64,000 nt of DNA from an uncultured Candidatus Saccharibacteria bacterium (lineage in GTDB: Bacteria; Patescibacteria; Saccharimonadia; Saccharimonadales; UBA4665), in the NCBI GenBank assembly GCA_946482575.1, contig CAMLRZ010000003.1, positions 1 through 64,000 on the forward strand, given 5' to 3'. Of the stretch, positions 53,315 through 62,484 are shown piece by piece (within the stretch, counting starts at the first letter, position 1; each line of letters opens with the position of its first letter). The notes beneath the pieces were generated by a model, which did no database searches, was not told the DNA's origin, and saw nothing but the letters and a program-made list of their open reading frames with translations. The position numbers and the translations under genes are program-made.

Positions 53315-54211
53315 CTACTCCTTGGTCTCACTTTCCTGCTGCAGCTGACGCAGCTTGAGTCGTCGATTAGCGTGCAGCCCAAATACCAGGATAAACAACA
53401 GGCCTAAGAATACGATGTAGGCGGCTCGGTCAATAATATTAGCGGTCACAATTGTGGTATTGCTGATGTGGTGCAAGTTTTGCGTGAACACCAAAAACGC
53501 TTCGCGGATACCAATGGCGCCAGGGGTAAGCGCGGCAAAAAGCGCAAAGTTAGCCGCGCCGGTGTAGCTGATCATCTGGCCTAATGAGGCATGGCTGCCA
53601 GTGGCCTGGAGCTCCATGCTGTAAATAACTACCTGTACCAGTAGTTGTACGGCAGTTGCCACAAACATCCAGCCGCCAAATTTTAAAATAGCTGCACGGG
53701 ATTCAGTCAGCTTTGACCGGCGCATATACCAGCGAATTACCAGTGTACTGGCCACACCTGCGGCGACCACAAAGCCGGCCGTTTGCCACCAGGGGCGCAC
53801 GCCTCCTAACATCAAACAGGCACTAATTACGGCATAACATGCGTAATACAACAGCGTTGCAAAAATGTAATCCTTGATGCGCATACCCACACGTTTTTTC
53901 AGATACAAGCCGCGTACTCCCGGACCGCTCTGCCCCGGTCCAAAAAAGTTTGCCAGCGATGAATAGGCACTGAGCAGGAAGTTATCGCGAATGCCCATGT
54001 GCTTTTTGTACATCAGAACTGAGATTTGCAGTTGCGCAACAACTGCCGTGAATGTCACGCAGTACAGGAGTACTAACACAATCAAAAGCGCAGGATTGAT
54101 GCGTTTTAGCTGGTCGACAATCTCTGGATGACCGTGTAAATACCACGCAAACACCGCAACGGTGGCGATAAGAATAATCGGCGCCAAAATGGCTTTGATG
54201 TGTTTTTTCAT
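53315..54211 (-). CDS. LPG-synthase/UPF0104-type integral membrane protein
   Basis: 298 residues, about eight segments. FFGPGQSGPGVRGLYLKKRVG and AALTPGAIGIREAFL are the conserved loops of the lysyl-phosphatidylglycerol synthase membrane domain (AglD/UPF0104), without the aminoacyl transferase part. Such proteins are thought to flip lipids. TATAAT on the minus strand ends seven bases before ATG; it leads an operon with the CvpA protease. Confidence 0.85.
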   Translation of the reverse strand: MKKHIKAILAPIILIATVAVFAWYLHGHPEIVDQLKRINPALLIVLVLLYCVTFTAVVAQLQISVLMYKKHMGIRDNFLLSAYSSLANFFGPGQSGPGVRGLYLKKRVGMRIKDYIFATLLYYACYAVISACLMLGGVRPWWQTAGFVVAAGVASTLVIRWYMRRSKLTESRAAILKFGGWMFVATAVQLLVQVVIYSMELQATGSHASLGQMISYTGAANFALFAALTPGAIGIREAFLVFTQNLHHISNTTIVTANIIDRAAYIVFLGLLFILVFGLHANRRLKLRQLQQESETKE

Positions 54212-54296
54212 GTGCTCTTATTATACGCCATCTGACGTCGCGTAGCATTCTTTCTTTGTTATGGTAATCCTCAGGCTCTTTTGTATAATTGTGGTA

Positions 54297-55805
54297 ATGA
54301 CCGCACACCAGCTCTCTAAACGTTGTACTGCTTTCTTGGGTTCGCGCATCTTTTTTGCTGGCATACTGACGGTGTTCGTTTTGCAAGCGCTATGGTTCGC
54401 GTTGTCGGCGCTCTACCCCATGGCTTTTGACGAAGAAGTGCATTTTGGCATCATCAATATTTATGCGCACCAGTGGTCGCCATTTTTGGCGGGCCAGCCC
54501 GCCGGTGCTGATTCGTTTGGAGCAATTGCCCGCGACCCGTCGTACCTGTTTCATTACCTCATGAGCTTTCCTTATCGCTTGCTGGAACAGATTACCAGCA
54601 ATGTGTCAGCGCAAATTATTGTGCTGCGTTGTATGAATATCGTAATTTTTGCTGCGGGCCTATTGGTGTTCCGTCGAGTTCTATTGCGATTAACGCACTC
54701 CAACGCGTTTACCAATCTGGCGCTGGCAGTGTTTACGCTGATCCCTATTGTGCCGCAACTGGCTGCACATATTAACTACGACAACCTGTTGTTCTTGCTG
54801 GTGGGTTGGTGCGTACTGTTGACCACTGATATTCACCGGCAGTTTGCTGCTGGTCGCGTGGAGCTGCGCAGCATTGGAACGCTTGCCATTCTGAGCTTAC
54901 TCACTAGTATCGTAAAGTATTCATTCTTGCCTATTTTGTTGGCAATTGTAGTGTTTATAGCCTATGACGCATGGCGCAGTTTTCGTGGCCAGTCAGCTGG
55001 GCTGGTTACGGCGACCACCAAAAACTGGAAAACTATTGGCTGGCGCACACGAGTAGGATTTGTGGTTTTGTTTGTGCTGGCCGGTGGCTTGTTCTTTCAG
55101 CGCTTTGGCGTAAATATGTTGCGCTATCACACGCCAGTGCCCACCTGCGATCAAGTATTGACGTTTGAACATTGCAGCTCATATGGGCCGTGGATTCGTG
55201 ACTATCATTACGCAATGGAGCAACCTCAAACGAATCCAAACCCGTTGAGGTATACAGCGTCATGGTTTTACGGTTTGTGGTACCGTATGTTCTTTGCCGT
55301 TAATAGCAAGGATCGCGACTACCAAAACTTTGCGCCGCTCCCCTTGCCGGCGGGTGCTATGGCACTGGCGGCCATCTCATCCTTTGTGCTGATTCTTATT
55401 TTTGCGCGGCGTATTTTTAGGCAACCGCTGTTTGTATTCTGCGGGCTGGTGCTTATTTTTTACTGTGGCTCGCTGTGGCTTAGCAACTATCAGGCGTATA
55501 TGCACACTGGCCATGAAGTCGCCGTTAATGGCCGTTATTTACTGGTGGTGCTGCCGCTGGCGATGGCGCTTGCCTGGCGTGCCTGGACATACGCGCTAAC
55601 ATACGCTGATTCTTGGGCAAAACCAGCGCTTTCAGCGGCGATACTGCTGCTCTTTTTGCAAGGCGGTGGCGTGATGACCTTTATTCTGCGTAGCGATGCT
55701 AATTGGGATTGGTCCAATGCAACCGTGGTGCAAATAAACGATGCAGCCCGAAAAATAATTGCCCCCGTAGTTGTCGAGGGCAATAAAGACAAATACGGCT
55801 TATAA
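54297..55805 (+). CDS. GT-C-like membrane glycosyltransferase
   Basis: 502 residues from ATG 54297; TATAAT at 54284-54289 ends seven bases before it, so the earlier ATG at 54261 is rejected. About ten segments. The loop after the first has YPMAFDEEVHFG, the acidic (D/E) motif of GT-C enzymes using lipid-linked sugars. Ends one base before the convergent GT2 gene. Acceptor unknown. Confidence 0.75.
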   Translation: MTAHQLSKRCTAFLGSRIFFAGILTVFVLQALWFALSALYPMAFDEEVHFGIINIYAHQWSPFLAGQPAGADSFGAIARDPSYLFHYLMSFPYRLLEQITSNVSAQIIVLRCMNIVIFAAGLLVFRRVLLRLTHSNAFTNLALAVFTLIPIVPQLAAHINYDNLLFLLVGWCVLLTTDIHRQFAAGRVELRSIGTLAILSLLTSIVKYSFLPILLAIVVFIAYDAWRSFRGQSAGLVTATTKNWKTIGWRTRVGFVVLFVLAGGLFFQRFGVNMLRYHTPVPTCDQVLTFEHCSSYGPWIRDYHYAMEQPQTNPNPLRYTASWFYGLWYRMFFAVNSKDRDYQNFAPLPLPAGAMALAAISSFVLILIFARRIFRQPLFVFCGLVLIFYCGSLWLSNYQAYMHTGHEVAVNGRYLLVVLPLAMALAWRAWTYALTYADSWAKPALSAAILLLFLQGGGVMTFILRSDANWDWSNATVVQINDAARKIIAPVVVEGNKDKYGL

Positions 55806-56747
55806 TTAGCGTTTAAAGCGGTCGCGCTTGAGTTGCTCAAGTGCTTCTTCGTTAAGCGCGCGGTTAATACGGGTCAAGTCGGCCACAATACCCACGGTGG
55901 CAACGATCACAGCTGCGATAATGAGCACACTACCTACCAACAGTGATTGCAAGTGGGCACCGGCGTGGCGCTCAATCGACCATAAGATCAGATAGCGCAC
56001 AAAAGGAATCAGGCCTAACACAAAGAGGCTAATTGCGGCGGTGTTAAAGATTACGTAAGGGCGGTACATAATAAATGCCCGCGTAATGGCGGTGCCGGAT
56101 TTAAAAATATGTTCCCAGGATGATTTAAACAAGCGGGATTCGCGTGTTTTAGGGTTGGTGGCAATGGGTACGCTGGCAATAACCAGGCCTTTATTGCCAG
56201 CTTGAATCAGTGTTTCCATGGCGTAGCTAAACCGAGTAACTACGTTGAGCTGCAAGGCCGCCTCACGGGAGTATGCGCGGAAGCCGCTTGGCGCGTCGGG
56301 CACGGTGGTGCCAGCTGCCGCGTTCAGGATTTTAGTACCCACCGCCTGCATGATTTTTTTGCCTTTAGAGAAGTGGTCAATTGATTGCACCAAGCGATCA
56401 GCCAAAACAATGTCGGCCTTGCCGTCCAGAATTGGCTGAACTAAATCGCCGATTCGCTCCTGTTTATACTGGTTGTCGCCATCGGTATTTACGATAATAT
56501 CGGCTCCCATTTCCAGTGACTTCATGAGGCCGTCATGGAACGAACGCGCCAAACCACGATGTGGGCGAATGACAAAGTGTTTTACACCGTGCTTTTTGGC
56601 CACTTCTACCGTTTTGTCGGTACAGCCGTCATCAATAATAAGGACATCGATCTGATCTATACCTTTAATTTTCTTGGGAATGCTCTGTAGTACGAGCGGA
56701 AGAGTTTGCTCCTCGTTATAGCACGGAATTTGAACAACTAATTTCAC
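55806..56747 (-). CDS. GT2 polyprenyl-phosphate sugar synthase with membrane tail
   Basis: 313 residues. GT-A core with VVQIPCYNEEQTLP, VLIIDDGCTD and VNTDGDNQYKQE, then two closing hydrophobic segments (VIFNTAAISLFVLGL, LLVGSVLIIAAVIVATVG). Typical of DPM1/GtrB-type enzymes that load a sugar on a polyprenyl phosphate. It may feed the adjacent GT-C enzyme. The start is GTG. Confidence 0.88.
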   Translation of the reverse strand: MKLVVQIPCYNEEQTLPLVLQSIPKKIKGIDQIDVLIIDDGCTDKTVEVAKKHGVKHFVIRPHRGLARSFHDGLMKSLEMGADIIVNTDGDNQYKQERIGDLVQPILDGKADIVLADRLVQSIDHFSKGKKIMQAVGTKILNAAAGTTVPDAPSGFRAYSREAALQLNVVTRFSYAMETLIQAGNKGLVIASVPIATNPKTRESRLFKSSWEHIFKSGTAITRAFIMYRPYVIFNTAAISLFVLGLIPFVRYLILWSIERHAGAHLQSLLVGSVLIIAAVIVATVGIVADLTRINRALNEEALEQLKRDRFKR

Positions 56748-56852
56748 AAGATGAACCTCATATCTCTATTTGTAATTCTAGTATACTCTGTTTTGCATGA
56801 GGGTCACCTTAAAAGTTGCGTTTGCCTGCCCAAACCGGGTACTATTACGGTA

Positions 56853-57326
56853 ATGAGACGTGCGAGCCAGACCGGATTTACCCTTCCAGAATTGTTAGTT
56901 ACAGCAGTGTTGCTGATTGTGCTTGGGGCTGGAGCGGTCTTTTTACTGCGAGAATCCCCCCAAACAATTGCCCGCAATGACGCGCAGCGTCAAACTGATA
57001 CAGCGCTATTGGTACAGGCTGTGAGCAACTACCGTGCCAAAAATAACGGCTCATTGCCTGCCGGCATAGGCACGACGTATAAAACTATCGGTTCCCAAGA
57101 TGGCGAGCTGGATTTATGCGCTATTTTAGTGCCAAAATACCTCACCGATGTCCCTTATGACCCTACTACCGGCGCCCTTTCTGCTGTTGATGATCGCTGT
57201 GATGCCGCAGACCAGGAATATACCACGGGGTATCAAATTAAAAAGAATGATGATGGTTCGCAAATAATGGTGCAGGCACCGAGTGCACAAGGAAACAAGC
57301 TAATTATCATCACCAAAAAATTCTGA
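56853..57326 (+). CDS. Type IV pilin-like protein
   Basis: 157 residues from ATG 56853; a longer in-frame reading precedes the promoter. RRASQTGFTLPELLVTAVLL is a prepilin leader with cleavage after Gly, Phe+1 and Glu+5, followed by the hydrophobic helix. The C-terminal part is a small globular domain with two cysteines that may pair. TACTAT (56840-56845) ends seven bases before ATG. It may be a pilus subunit or minor pilin used for DNA uptake or attachment. Confidence 0.88.
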   Translation: MRRASQTGFTLPELLVTAVLLIVLGAGAVFLLRESPQTIARNDAQRQTDTALLVQAVSNYRAKNNGSLPAGIGTTYKTIGSQDGELDLCAILVPKYLTDVPYDPTTGALSAVDDRCDAADQEYTTGYQIKKNDDGSQIMVQAPSAQGNKLIIITKKF

Positions 57327-57474
57327 CGTTAACCGCTTTTTGGCCGCCAAAAAAGCAAAACATAAGAATTTTGCGTGTAATTATTACAATTTATGTTAAA
57401 TCTTTGTTAACTAACAGGGGTAGTGCATATCTATAAAATGTATAGTAAGGGTGGTATTTACTAAAATAATGTGC

Positions 57475-57585
57475 TATAATAAGTTTATTGTTTCGATGAA
57501 TCTTGGGCGTTAGTGTGTTTTGCTCGGTTCTAGGTTCTAATCTCGACAATCAGCAAAAACATTACCGAAAAGGATCATCCCTCGA
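57475..57585 (+). promoter_or_regulatory. Promoter and long leader of DEAD-box helicase gene
   Basis: Extended -10 TGCTATAAT (TATAAT at 57475-57480) gives a leader of about 100 bases, ending in AAAGGA before the ATG. Long leaders are common on cold-shock helicase genes. The remaining bases 57327-57470 show no gene. Confidence 0.6.
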
Positions 57586-58788
57586 ATGAATTATCAAAAA
57601 ACATATTCTTCAAAGTCGTCAAATTATCGTACGCGCCGCCCTGTTAACAGGGGCAATAGCCGTCGTAAACCACAAAAGCAAACGATTGACCCACGCCGTT
57701 TTGTGCGTGCCGCCAAGCCACGCGAAGAAGTGGTATACACGCCAAAGCATACATTTGAAGACTTTGCCGTTGAAGAACTTATCAAGAACAACCTGACTAT
57801 TAAGGGTTTTGTACAACCTTCACCTATCCAGGATCAGGCAATCCCAGTTGGTCTGGGTGGCCAGGACATCGTTGGTATTGCCAACACTGGTACCGGTAAA
57901 ACCGCTGCCTTCGCTATTCCTGTTTTGCACAAACTGATGACCGACAAAGAATCTCACGCTCTGATTGTGGCTCCAACTCGCGAGTTGGCACAGCAGATCG
58001 AAGACGAATGTCGCGCTATTGGTAAGCGCAGTGGCATTTTTGGTGCCTTGCTTATCGGCGGCAGCCCAATGGGCCGTCAGCTGGCTGACTTGCGCGCTAA
58101 ACCACAGATCGTTATTGGTACGCCTGGTCGTATCAAGGATCACCTGGAGCGTGGTTCGCTGCAGCTGGCAAACTTTAACCTCGTTGTTTTGGACGAAGTT
58201 GACCGCATGCTGGACATGGGCTTCATTCCTGACATGCGCTTTATCTTGGACAACTTGGCTCCACAGCGCCAGTCATTCTTCTTCTCGGCAACTATGAGTC
58301 GTGAAATTGAGACCCTGATTCGCACCTTCTTGCAAGACCCTGTAACTATCTCGGTAAAAACCGGTGATACGAGCGAAAACGTTGAGCAAGATGTCGTTAA
58401 CTACTCTGGCCGCGCCGACAAGATCGAGAAGCTGCACAGCGTCTTGAATCAAGACGACGTTGAAAAGGTTTTGGTATTTGCCGAGACGCAACGTAATGTT
58501 GAATCACTGAGCAACGAGTTGCAGGACCGCGGTTTTGCTGCCGATGCTATTCACGGCGGTAAGTCACAAGGTCAGCGTGAACGCGCTTTGCGCCGCTTTA
58601 AGAATAACGATATTCGCATTTTGGTAGCTACTGACGTTGCTGCTCGCGGTATCGACATCTCTGACATCACGCACGTGATTAACTACTCTATTCCACAGGC
58701 GTACGAAGACTACGTGCACCGCATTGGCCGCGCCGGTCGTGCTGGCCGCACTGGTAACGCATTGACGTTTGTAGAGCAGCGCTACTAG
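57586..58788 (+). CDS. DEAD-box RNA helicase
   Basis: 400 residues. A basic, Ser/Arg-rich arm of about 55 residues precedes the Q motif (SPIQDQAIP). Then motif I ANTGTGKT, Ia PTRELAQQ, II D-E-V-D (VVLDEVDRMLD; Val replaces the usual Ala), III SAT, V and VI HRIGRAGRAGRTG. It ends right after the helicase core, with no C-terminal RNA-binding extension. It unwinds RNA, probably in ribosome assembly or cold adaptation. Convergent with an RRM protein, sharing one terminator. Confidence 0.95.
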   Translation: MNYQKTYSSKSSNYRTRRPVNRGNSRRKPQKQTIDPRRFVRAAKPREEVVYTPKHTFEDFAVEELIKNNLTIKGFVQPSPIQDQAIPVGLGGQDIVGIANTGTGKTAAFAIPVLHKLMTDKESHALIVAPTRELAQQIEDECRAIGKRSGIFGALLIGGSPMGRQLADLRAKPQIVIGTPGRIKDHLERGSLQLANFNLVVLDEVDRMLDMGFIPDMRFILDNLAPQRQSFFFSATMSREIETLIRTFLQDPVTISVKTGDTSENVEQDVVNYSGRADKIEKLHSVLNQDDVEKVLVFAETQRNVESLSNELQDRGFAADAIHGGKSQGQRERALRRFKNNDIRILVATDVAARGIDISDITHVINYSIPQAYEDYVHRIGRAGRAGRTGNALTFVEQRY

Positions 58789-58805
58789 GGTAGCGCACAC
58801 CAACT

Positions 58806-58838
58806 AAAAAATCCCGGGAATAAATCCCGGGATTTTTT
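58806..58838. terminator. Bidirectional terminator shared by helicase and RRM genes
   Basis: A 14-base-pair stem, AAAAAATCCCGGGA with its complement, loop ATAAA, T-run on each strand. Confidence 0.92.
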
Positions 58839-58853
58839 ATGCGTTACGCTATT

Positions 58854-59177
58854 TTAGTAGCGACGACCGCCGTCGTTGCGTGGTGCGCGATCGCGTGGAC
58901 CGTTACCGCCGCTACGAGGTGGACGAGCTTCCTTTGGATGAGCTTCGTTTACCGCAATTTTACGGCCACCGAAGTCGCTGTCATGCAGTTGCTTGATAGC
59001 TTCTTGAGCTTCATCTGCGTTATCCATTTCAACAAAACCAAAGCCCTTTGAGCGATTAGTTTCGCGGTCAAAGATGACCTTAGCCGAAGATACGGCACCA
59101 AATGACGCGAACAAGTCACGCAGTTCATCATCGGTTGTACTGTATGGCAGGCCGCCTACAAAAAGATTAGTTGCCAC
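58854..59177 (-). CDS. RRM-type RNA-binding protein
   Basis: 107 residues. RNP2 is LFVGGLPY and RNP1 KGFGFVEM, in a single RRM at residues 3-80, followed by a short Arg/Gly/Pro tail. Such proteins are often cold-induced in bacteria. GTG start with GGGGAG upstream; the promoter TATACT lies at 59318-59323 (minus strand), giving a leader of about 130 bases, long for this genome. Together with the facing helicase gene it suggests an RNA-handling pair. Confidence 0.92.
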   Translation of the reverse strand: MATNLFVGGLPYSTTDDELRDLFASFGAVSSAKVIFDRETNRSKGFGFVEMDNADEAQEAIKQLHDSDFGGRKIAVNEAHPKEARPPRSGGNGPRDRAPRNDGGRRY

Positions 59178-59457
59178 GTCGTGGTTCTCCCCTTATTTTT
59201 TGATAAACCCGAGGTAACTTGCAACGAAAAAGAAACAGTTAGCTACACTTCCCCAAGCAATAATTGTTAACACTGTTAGAGCCTGTAACCGTGCAGCTTA
59301 AACTACTAACAGATGTCAGTATAACACAAACTTTGCTTTATACAGTTAAATCTTTAAACAAACTTACATAATCTTGAGAAAAAATCTTTAATAACTGGGG
59401 TGATACTGCTGTCAATTTGACGATACCAAAAACTTGAAGCAATACCAATACCAGGCC
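59178..59457. other. Divergent promoter region, AT-rich
   Basis: No gene. It holds the leader and promoter of the RRM gene (minus strand) and the -35 (TTGAAG, 59434-59439) of the plus-strand leader RNA. Otherwise AT-rich without clear structure. Confidence 0.6.
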
Positions 59458-59723
59458 TATAATCATAACCAGCAATGTGTGTGCTGGCCCTTAAGGGGCT
59501 TTCTTACATACAGGCTGAAGATGCATTTGGGAGGCACACTCACCAGCCGCTTAGGCTAGGCGTCACTGCATTCCCTCCAACAATTCAAGCAAGTTTTCCG
59601 TTAGATGCAAAAGATCATGTCGAGACGGCGCATTAGTCTTTGGCGGAATACTTCTCCTCACAGCCGTTCACTGCTGCAAAGCAGTTTCTCTTTTATCAAA
59701 AGTTTTGTAGGAGGCTTGAAACT
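59458..59723 (+). promoter_or_regulatory. Promoter and structured 250-base leader with possible attenuator
   Basis: TTGAAG (59434-59439), 18 bases, TATAAT (59458-59463). The predicted RNA starts near 59470 and folds at once: CCAGC / GCTGG (59469-59487), CCCTTAAGGG (59488-59497), a long stem at about 59531-59580 (GGAGG / CCTCC ends) and CTGCT GCAA AGCAG followed by TTTCTCTTTT (59671-59694). The last looks like an intrinsic terminator 30 bases before the start codon, so read-through may be regulated. I do not recognise a known riboswitch class. Confidence 0.55.
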
Positions 59724-60002
59724 ATGGCTCAACGTGTATCTGTTAACAAAGAAGTAGCGGTAACTGCGGTGTATTTCCGCAATGACGCGCAACTTAAGAG
59801 CTTTCCAAAGCGCATGGAATACGAAGGTCAGGAATACACTTTTGTAGAGTCAGGTATTCGTTACCTGGTCGAAAAAGGTCAAAACCTGATTCAGCTGTTC
59901 GATATGACAGACGGTTCCATGGATTATCGCTTAAAGTTTGACACCAAACAGTCAACCTGGACGCTCGTAACAATGAGTGAAGCTCAGCGCGCTCTCGCCT
60001 GA
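59724..60002 (+). CDS. Small conserved-looking protein of unknown function
   Basis: 92 residues from ATG 59724, with TAGGAGG nine bases upstream; an in-frame start at 59640 would lie within the leader hairpins. The sequence is strand-rich and balanced in charge (VAVTAVYFRNDAQLKSFPKR...YTFVESGIRYLVEKGQN), with no membrane segment. It could bind RNA or protein; no family recognised. The elaborate leader implies tight control or high expression. Confidence 0.75.
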   Translation: MAQRVSVNKEVAVTAVYFRNDAQLKSFPKRMEYEGQEYTFVESGIRYLVEKGQNLIQLFDMTDGSMDYRLKFDTKQSTWTLVTMSEAQRALA

Positions 60003-60015
60003 GCCCATCACACGG

Positions 60016-60056
60016 CCAAAACATCCGCCATCGTCTTGTACGGTGGCGGTTTTGTT
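60016..60056 (+). terminator. Terminator of the 92-residue gene
   Basis: AAAAC-CCGCCA-CGT / ACG-TGGCGG-TTTTG stem followed by T-rich sequence. Confidence 0.8.
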
Positions 60057-60101
60057 ATATAAGGTGTTTGCCCGGCCGGCTCCAACCGGTATACTGAGGC
60101 T

Positions 60102-61766
60102 ATGAATGCAAATATCTCGGACTATTACTTGGCACTGCTCCAAGTGCAAATGGCTGTATTGGGTGTGGTGATTGCGGGCATCGTGGCGCTTATTCAAATT
60201 TTGAACGATGCAAAACCAAAGCGTCAGACGAACTTACTGGTGCCGCCGATGGTACTGGGCGGATATATTGGATTTCTTTCGATGCTCCTGGTAACCATTG
60301 CCTTTGCTAGCTGGGTTACTACCACGCCAGGCGATGCGGAGCGTATGTTCGGCCAGTGGACGACAACGGTGTTTGGTGATGGCGCTACGCTGCTGGGCAT
60401 GTTGGTATTGTCCGTTGTGGGACTTTTGGCTTTTGCCGGATTGATTTACCGTTCACGTCATCTGCTGGATCCTCGCCTGTATCTTATAAAATACGTGTCA
60501 GTGGTGCCCGCCGGCCAAGTGCGAGCGTATTTGACCGAAGCCTATCGCACAGATGTTGCTGAGCAACCCAAAAAGATGAAGCGCGTTCGTGCAAGCCGCG
60601 ATGTGCGAGCGTTTCGCCGCTATTTTGAACGCGAGCAAGCCATGTACGACCCGTTTCAGCCGGTCAACGAGTATATTAAGGACAATGCGTTCAAATTGTA
60701 CGATTACGGCACAGGTGCTGGTCTACACTTGTTTGGTGAGCTGTTTGACGCTTCGCTGGCGGCAATTCACAAGAACCCGAAGCCAAATGAGTATTATTAC
60801 CTGGCCAAGTACCTGAGCGACAGCGCGCTGGAATTCTTTGCCATCTTTCACAAGACGTCCTCTGAAAAGCGCAAAATGGATGTCATACGGTTGGTGTATG
60901 AAAAAGGCAGCAAGCTAACAGAAGTCTCTGATGCCGAAGGACTGCTGACAGTTGTTCGCTGTCTGGAGAATATCGCTCAGATGACTGACGATGACGATGA
61001 GATCATCGCGGCCGTTGGCTACATGCACGCCCTGACTGACTCTTACCTGGAGCGCCACAAAAAAGCGCCATGGACGGACATTGCCAGCACCTTTGAGGAA
61101 ATCTGCTTGTCGGTGACTCGTTTGAGCGAAACCTACTACCTGCAAAAAAATAATCCGCTAAAGACAGTGCCTATTATTGGTCATTACACCGGCGAACACC
61201 ATACGGTAACAGCTGCGCTGGTGGACTTTTTCCGGTCGTATCAGGATTTGGCCGATCGGTACACCGACGCCTATCCTATCAATTACTTTGCGGCTATCGA
61301 GGCTGTCATTGAGGCGCTGTTTGCTCGCTTGGGTGACATTGTGCGTGATGGCCAGCAAATGGTGGGCTTGAACGCTACGTACCACGACCTTACGTACTCG
61401 CTGTACTCGTTGTATGTGACCTTCGGATTGGACGCCGTAGAGCACCACAAGCCTGAATTGCTGTCCCTCTGCATGAGCAATATTCGCCGCATCATAAAGC
61501 CAGCCAAAAATATGAAACTGGAAAGTGAACGCCGTATTTTGACCCGTATGCTGCTGGAGCTGGCTTTGCGTGGCGGGCTGGAATTAGGTAACGTGCAGAT
61601 CAAAGACGATGGCCGCACTATTGCCGACTACACCAAAGTTACGTTGCACAAGCATGCCCTGCAAGCAGATGTGGAGGCTGCGCTCAAAGAACTACAGGCA
61701 CAAGGCATTGATATCAAGGATGCCAAACTTAAGCCAATTATGGCTGCTGTTCACGCTGCTAAATAA
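60102..61766 (+). CDS. Large membrane protein with helical cytoplasmic domain, unknown
   Basis: 554 residues. Three hydrophobic segments at about 12-33, 45-68 and 92-115, then some 430 residues of helical, charged sequence without signal. No catalytic motif or family is recognised; the layout resembles DUF2254-like or sensor-type proteins in outline only. TATACT at 60090-60095 ends six bases before ATG, so it is leaderless. Confidence 0.65.
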   Translation: MNANISDYYLALLQVQMAVLGVVIAGIVALIQILNDAKPKRQTNLLVPPMVLGGYIGFLSMLLVTIAFASWVTTTPGDAERMFGQWTTTVFGDGATLLGMLVLSVVGLLAFAGLIYRSRHLLDPRLYLIKYVSVVPAGQVRAYLTEAYRTDVAEQPKKMKRVRASRDVRAFRRYFEREQAMYDPFQPVNEYIKDNAFKLYDYGTGAGLHLFGELFDASLAAIHKNPKPNEYYYLAKYLSDSALEFFAIFHKTSSEKRKMDVIRLVYEKGSKLTEVSDAEGLLTVVRCLENIAQMTDDDDEIIAAVGYMHALTDSYLERHKKAPWTDIASTFEEICLSVTRLSETYYLQKNNPLKTVPIIGHYTGEHHTVTAALVDFFRSYQDLADRYTDAYPINYFAAIEAVIEALFARLGDIVRDGQQMVGLNATYHDLTYSLYSLYVTFGLDAVEHHKPELLSLCMSNIRRIIKPAKNMKLESERRILTRMLLELALRGGLELGNVQIKDDGRTIADYTKVTLHKHALQADVEAALKELQAQGIDIKDAKLKPIMAAVHAAK

Positions 61767-61767
61767 A

Positions 61768-61796
61768 AAGCGTCCGACTACGATAATCGGACGCTT
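61768..61796. terminator. Bidirectional terminator
   Basis: AAGCGTCCGA / TCGGACGCTT (10 of 10) between convergent genes. Confidence 0.85.
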
Positions 61797-61812
61797 GATT
61801 GCAGCGGACGGC

Positions 61813-62484
61813 TTACTCCTGGGTAAGCACCCCGTCGTTTAATTTGAATGTTTTATCGGTTTTACCCGCAATGGACAGGTCGTGCGTGACGGCCAAAATC
61901 GTGGTGTTCTCGGTTTTGGCCAGGCCATGCAGTAGGTCAAAGATCATCTTACCCGTCTGACTGTCCAAGTTACCCGTGGGCTCGTCGGCCAAAATTAATT
62001 TTGGCTTATTGGCGAGTGCTCGAGCAATCGCCACGCGCTGTTGTTGCCCGCCGCTGAGCCGGCCAGGTTTACGTTGCTGCTGATCTGCTTCCAGGCCTAC
62101 CTGGCTGAGCAGTTTTTTAGCGCGGTCCAGGCGCTCCTTTTTGGGAACTTTAGCGTACTCCATGGGCAGCATGACGTTTTCGATTGCTGTCAGGTTGGGC
62201 ACTAAATTGTAGTTCTGAAAAATGAAACCAATCTTTTGTCCGCGATATTTGATAAGCGCGTGGTCGTGCATTTTTGCCACATCTTTGTCGTCTACGATAA
62301 TGCTGCCGCTGGTGGGTTTTTCGAGTGCTCCCAAGATGCTGAGCAGTGTCGATTTACCTGAACCACTGCGGCCAATGATCGACGCAAATTGGCCTTCCGG
62401 CACGGTAAAGGTCACATCCTTCACCGCCGTTACTTTGGTGTCTCCCGAGGCAAAAACCTTGGTAATTTTATCTACTTGTAACAT
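61813..62484 (-). CDS. MacB/LolD-type ABC ATPase
   Basis: 223 residues, the compact family length. Walker [10 protein letters not shown], signature [15 protein letters not shown], Walker [14 protein letters not shown]. Its start overlaps the permease stop by one base. A second MacB-type exporter besides the one at 47.9-50.0 kb. Confidence 0.95.
   Translation of the reverse strand: MLQVDKITKVFASGDTKVTAVKDVTFTVPEGQFASIIGRSGSGKSTLLSILGALEKPTSGSIIVDDKDVAKMHDHALIKYRGQKIGFIFQNYNLVPNLTAIENVMLPMEYAKVPKKERLDRAKKLLSQVGLEADQQQRKPGRLSGGQQQRVAIARALANKPKLILADEPTGNLDSQTGKMIFDLLHGLAKTENTTILAVTHDLSIAGKTDKTFKLNDGVLTQE

Noticed and set aside
59460..59723. Possible 6S RNA or tmRNA
   Set aside because: No tRNA-like end, tag-coding stretch or 6S-type open bubble could be seen; it is kept as an unclassified leader.
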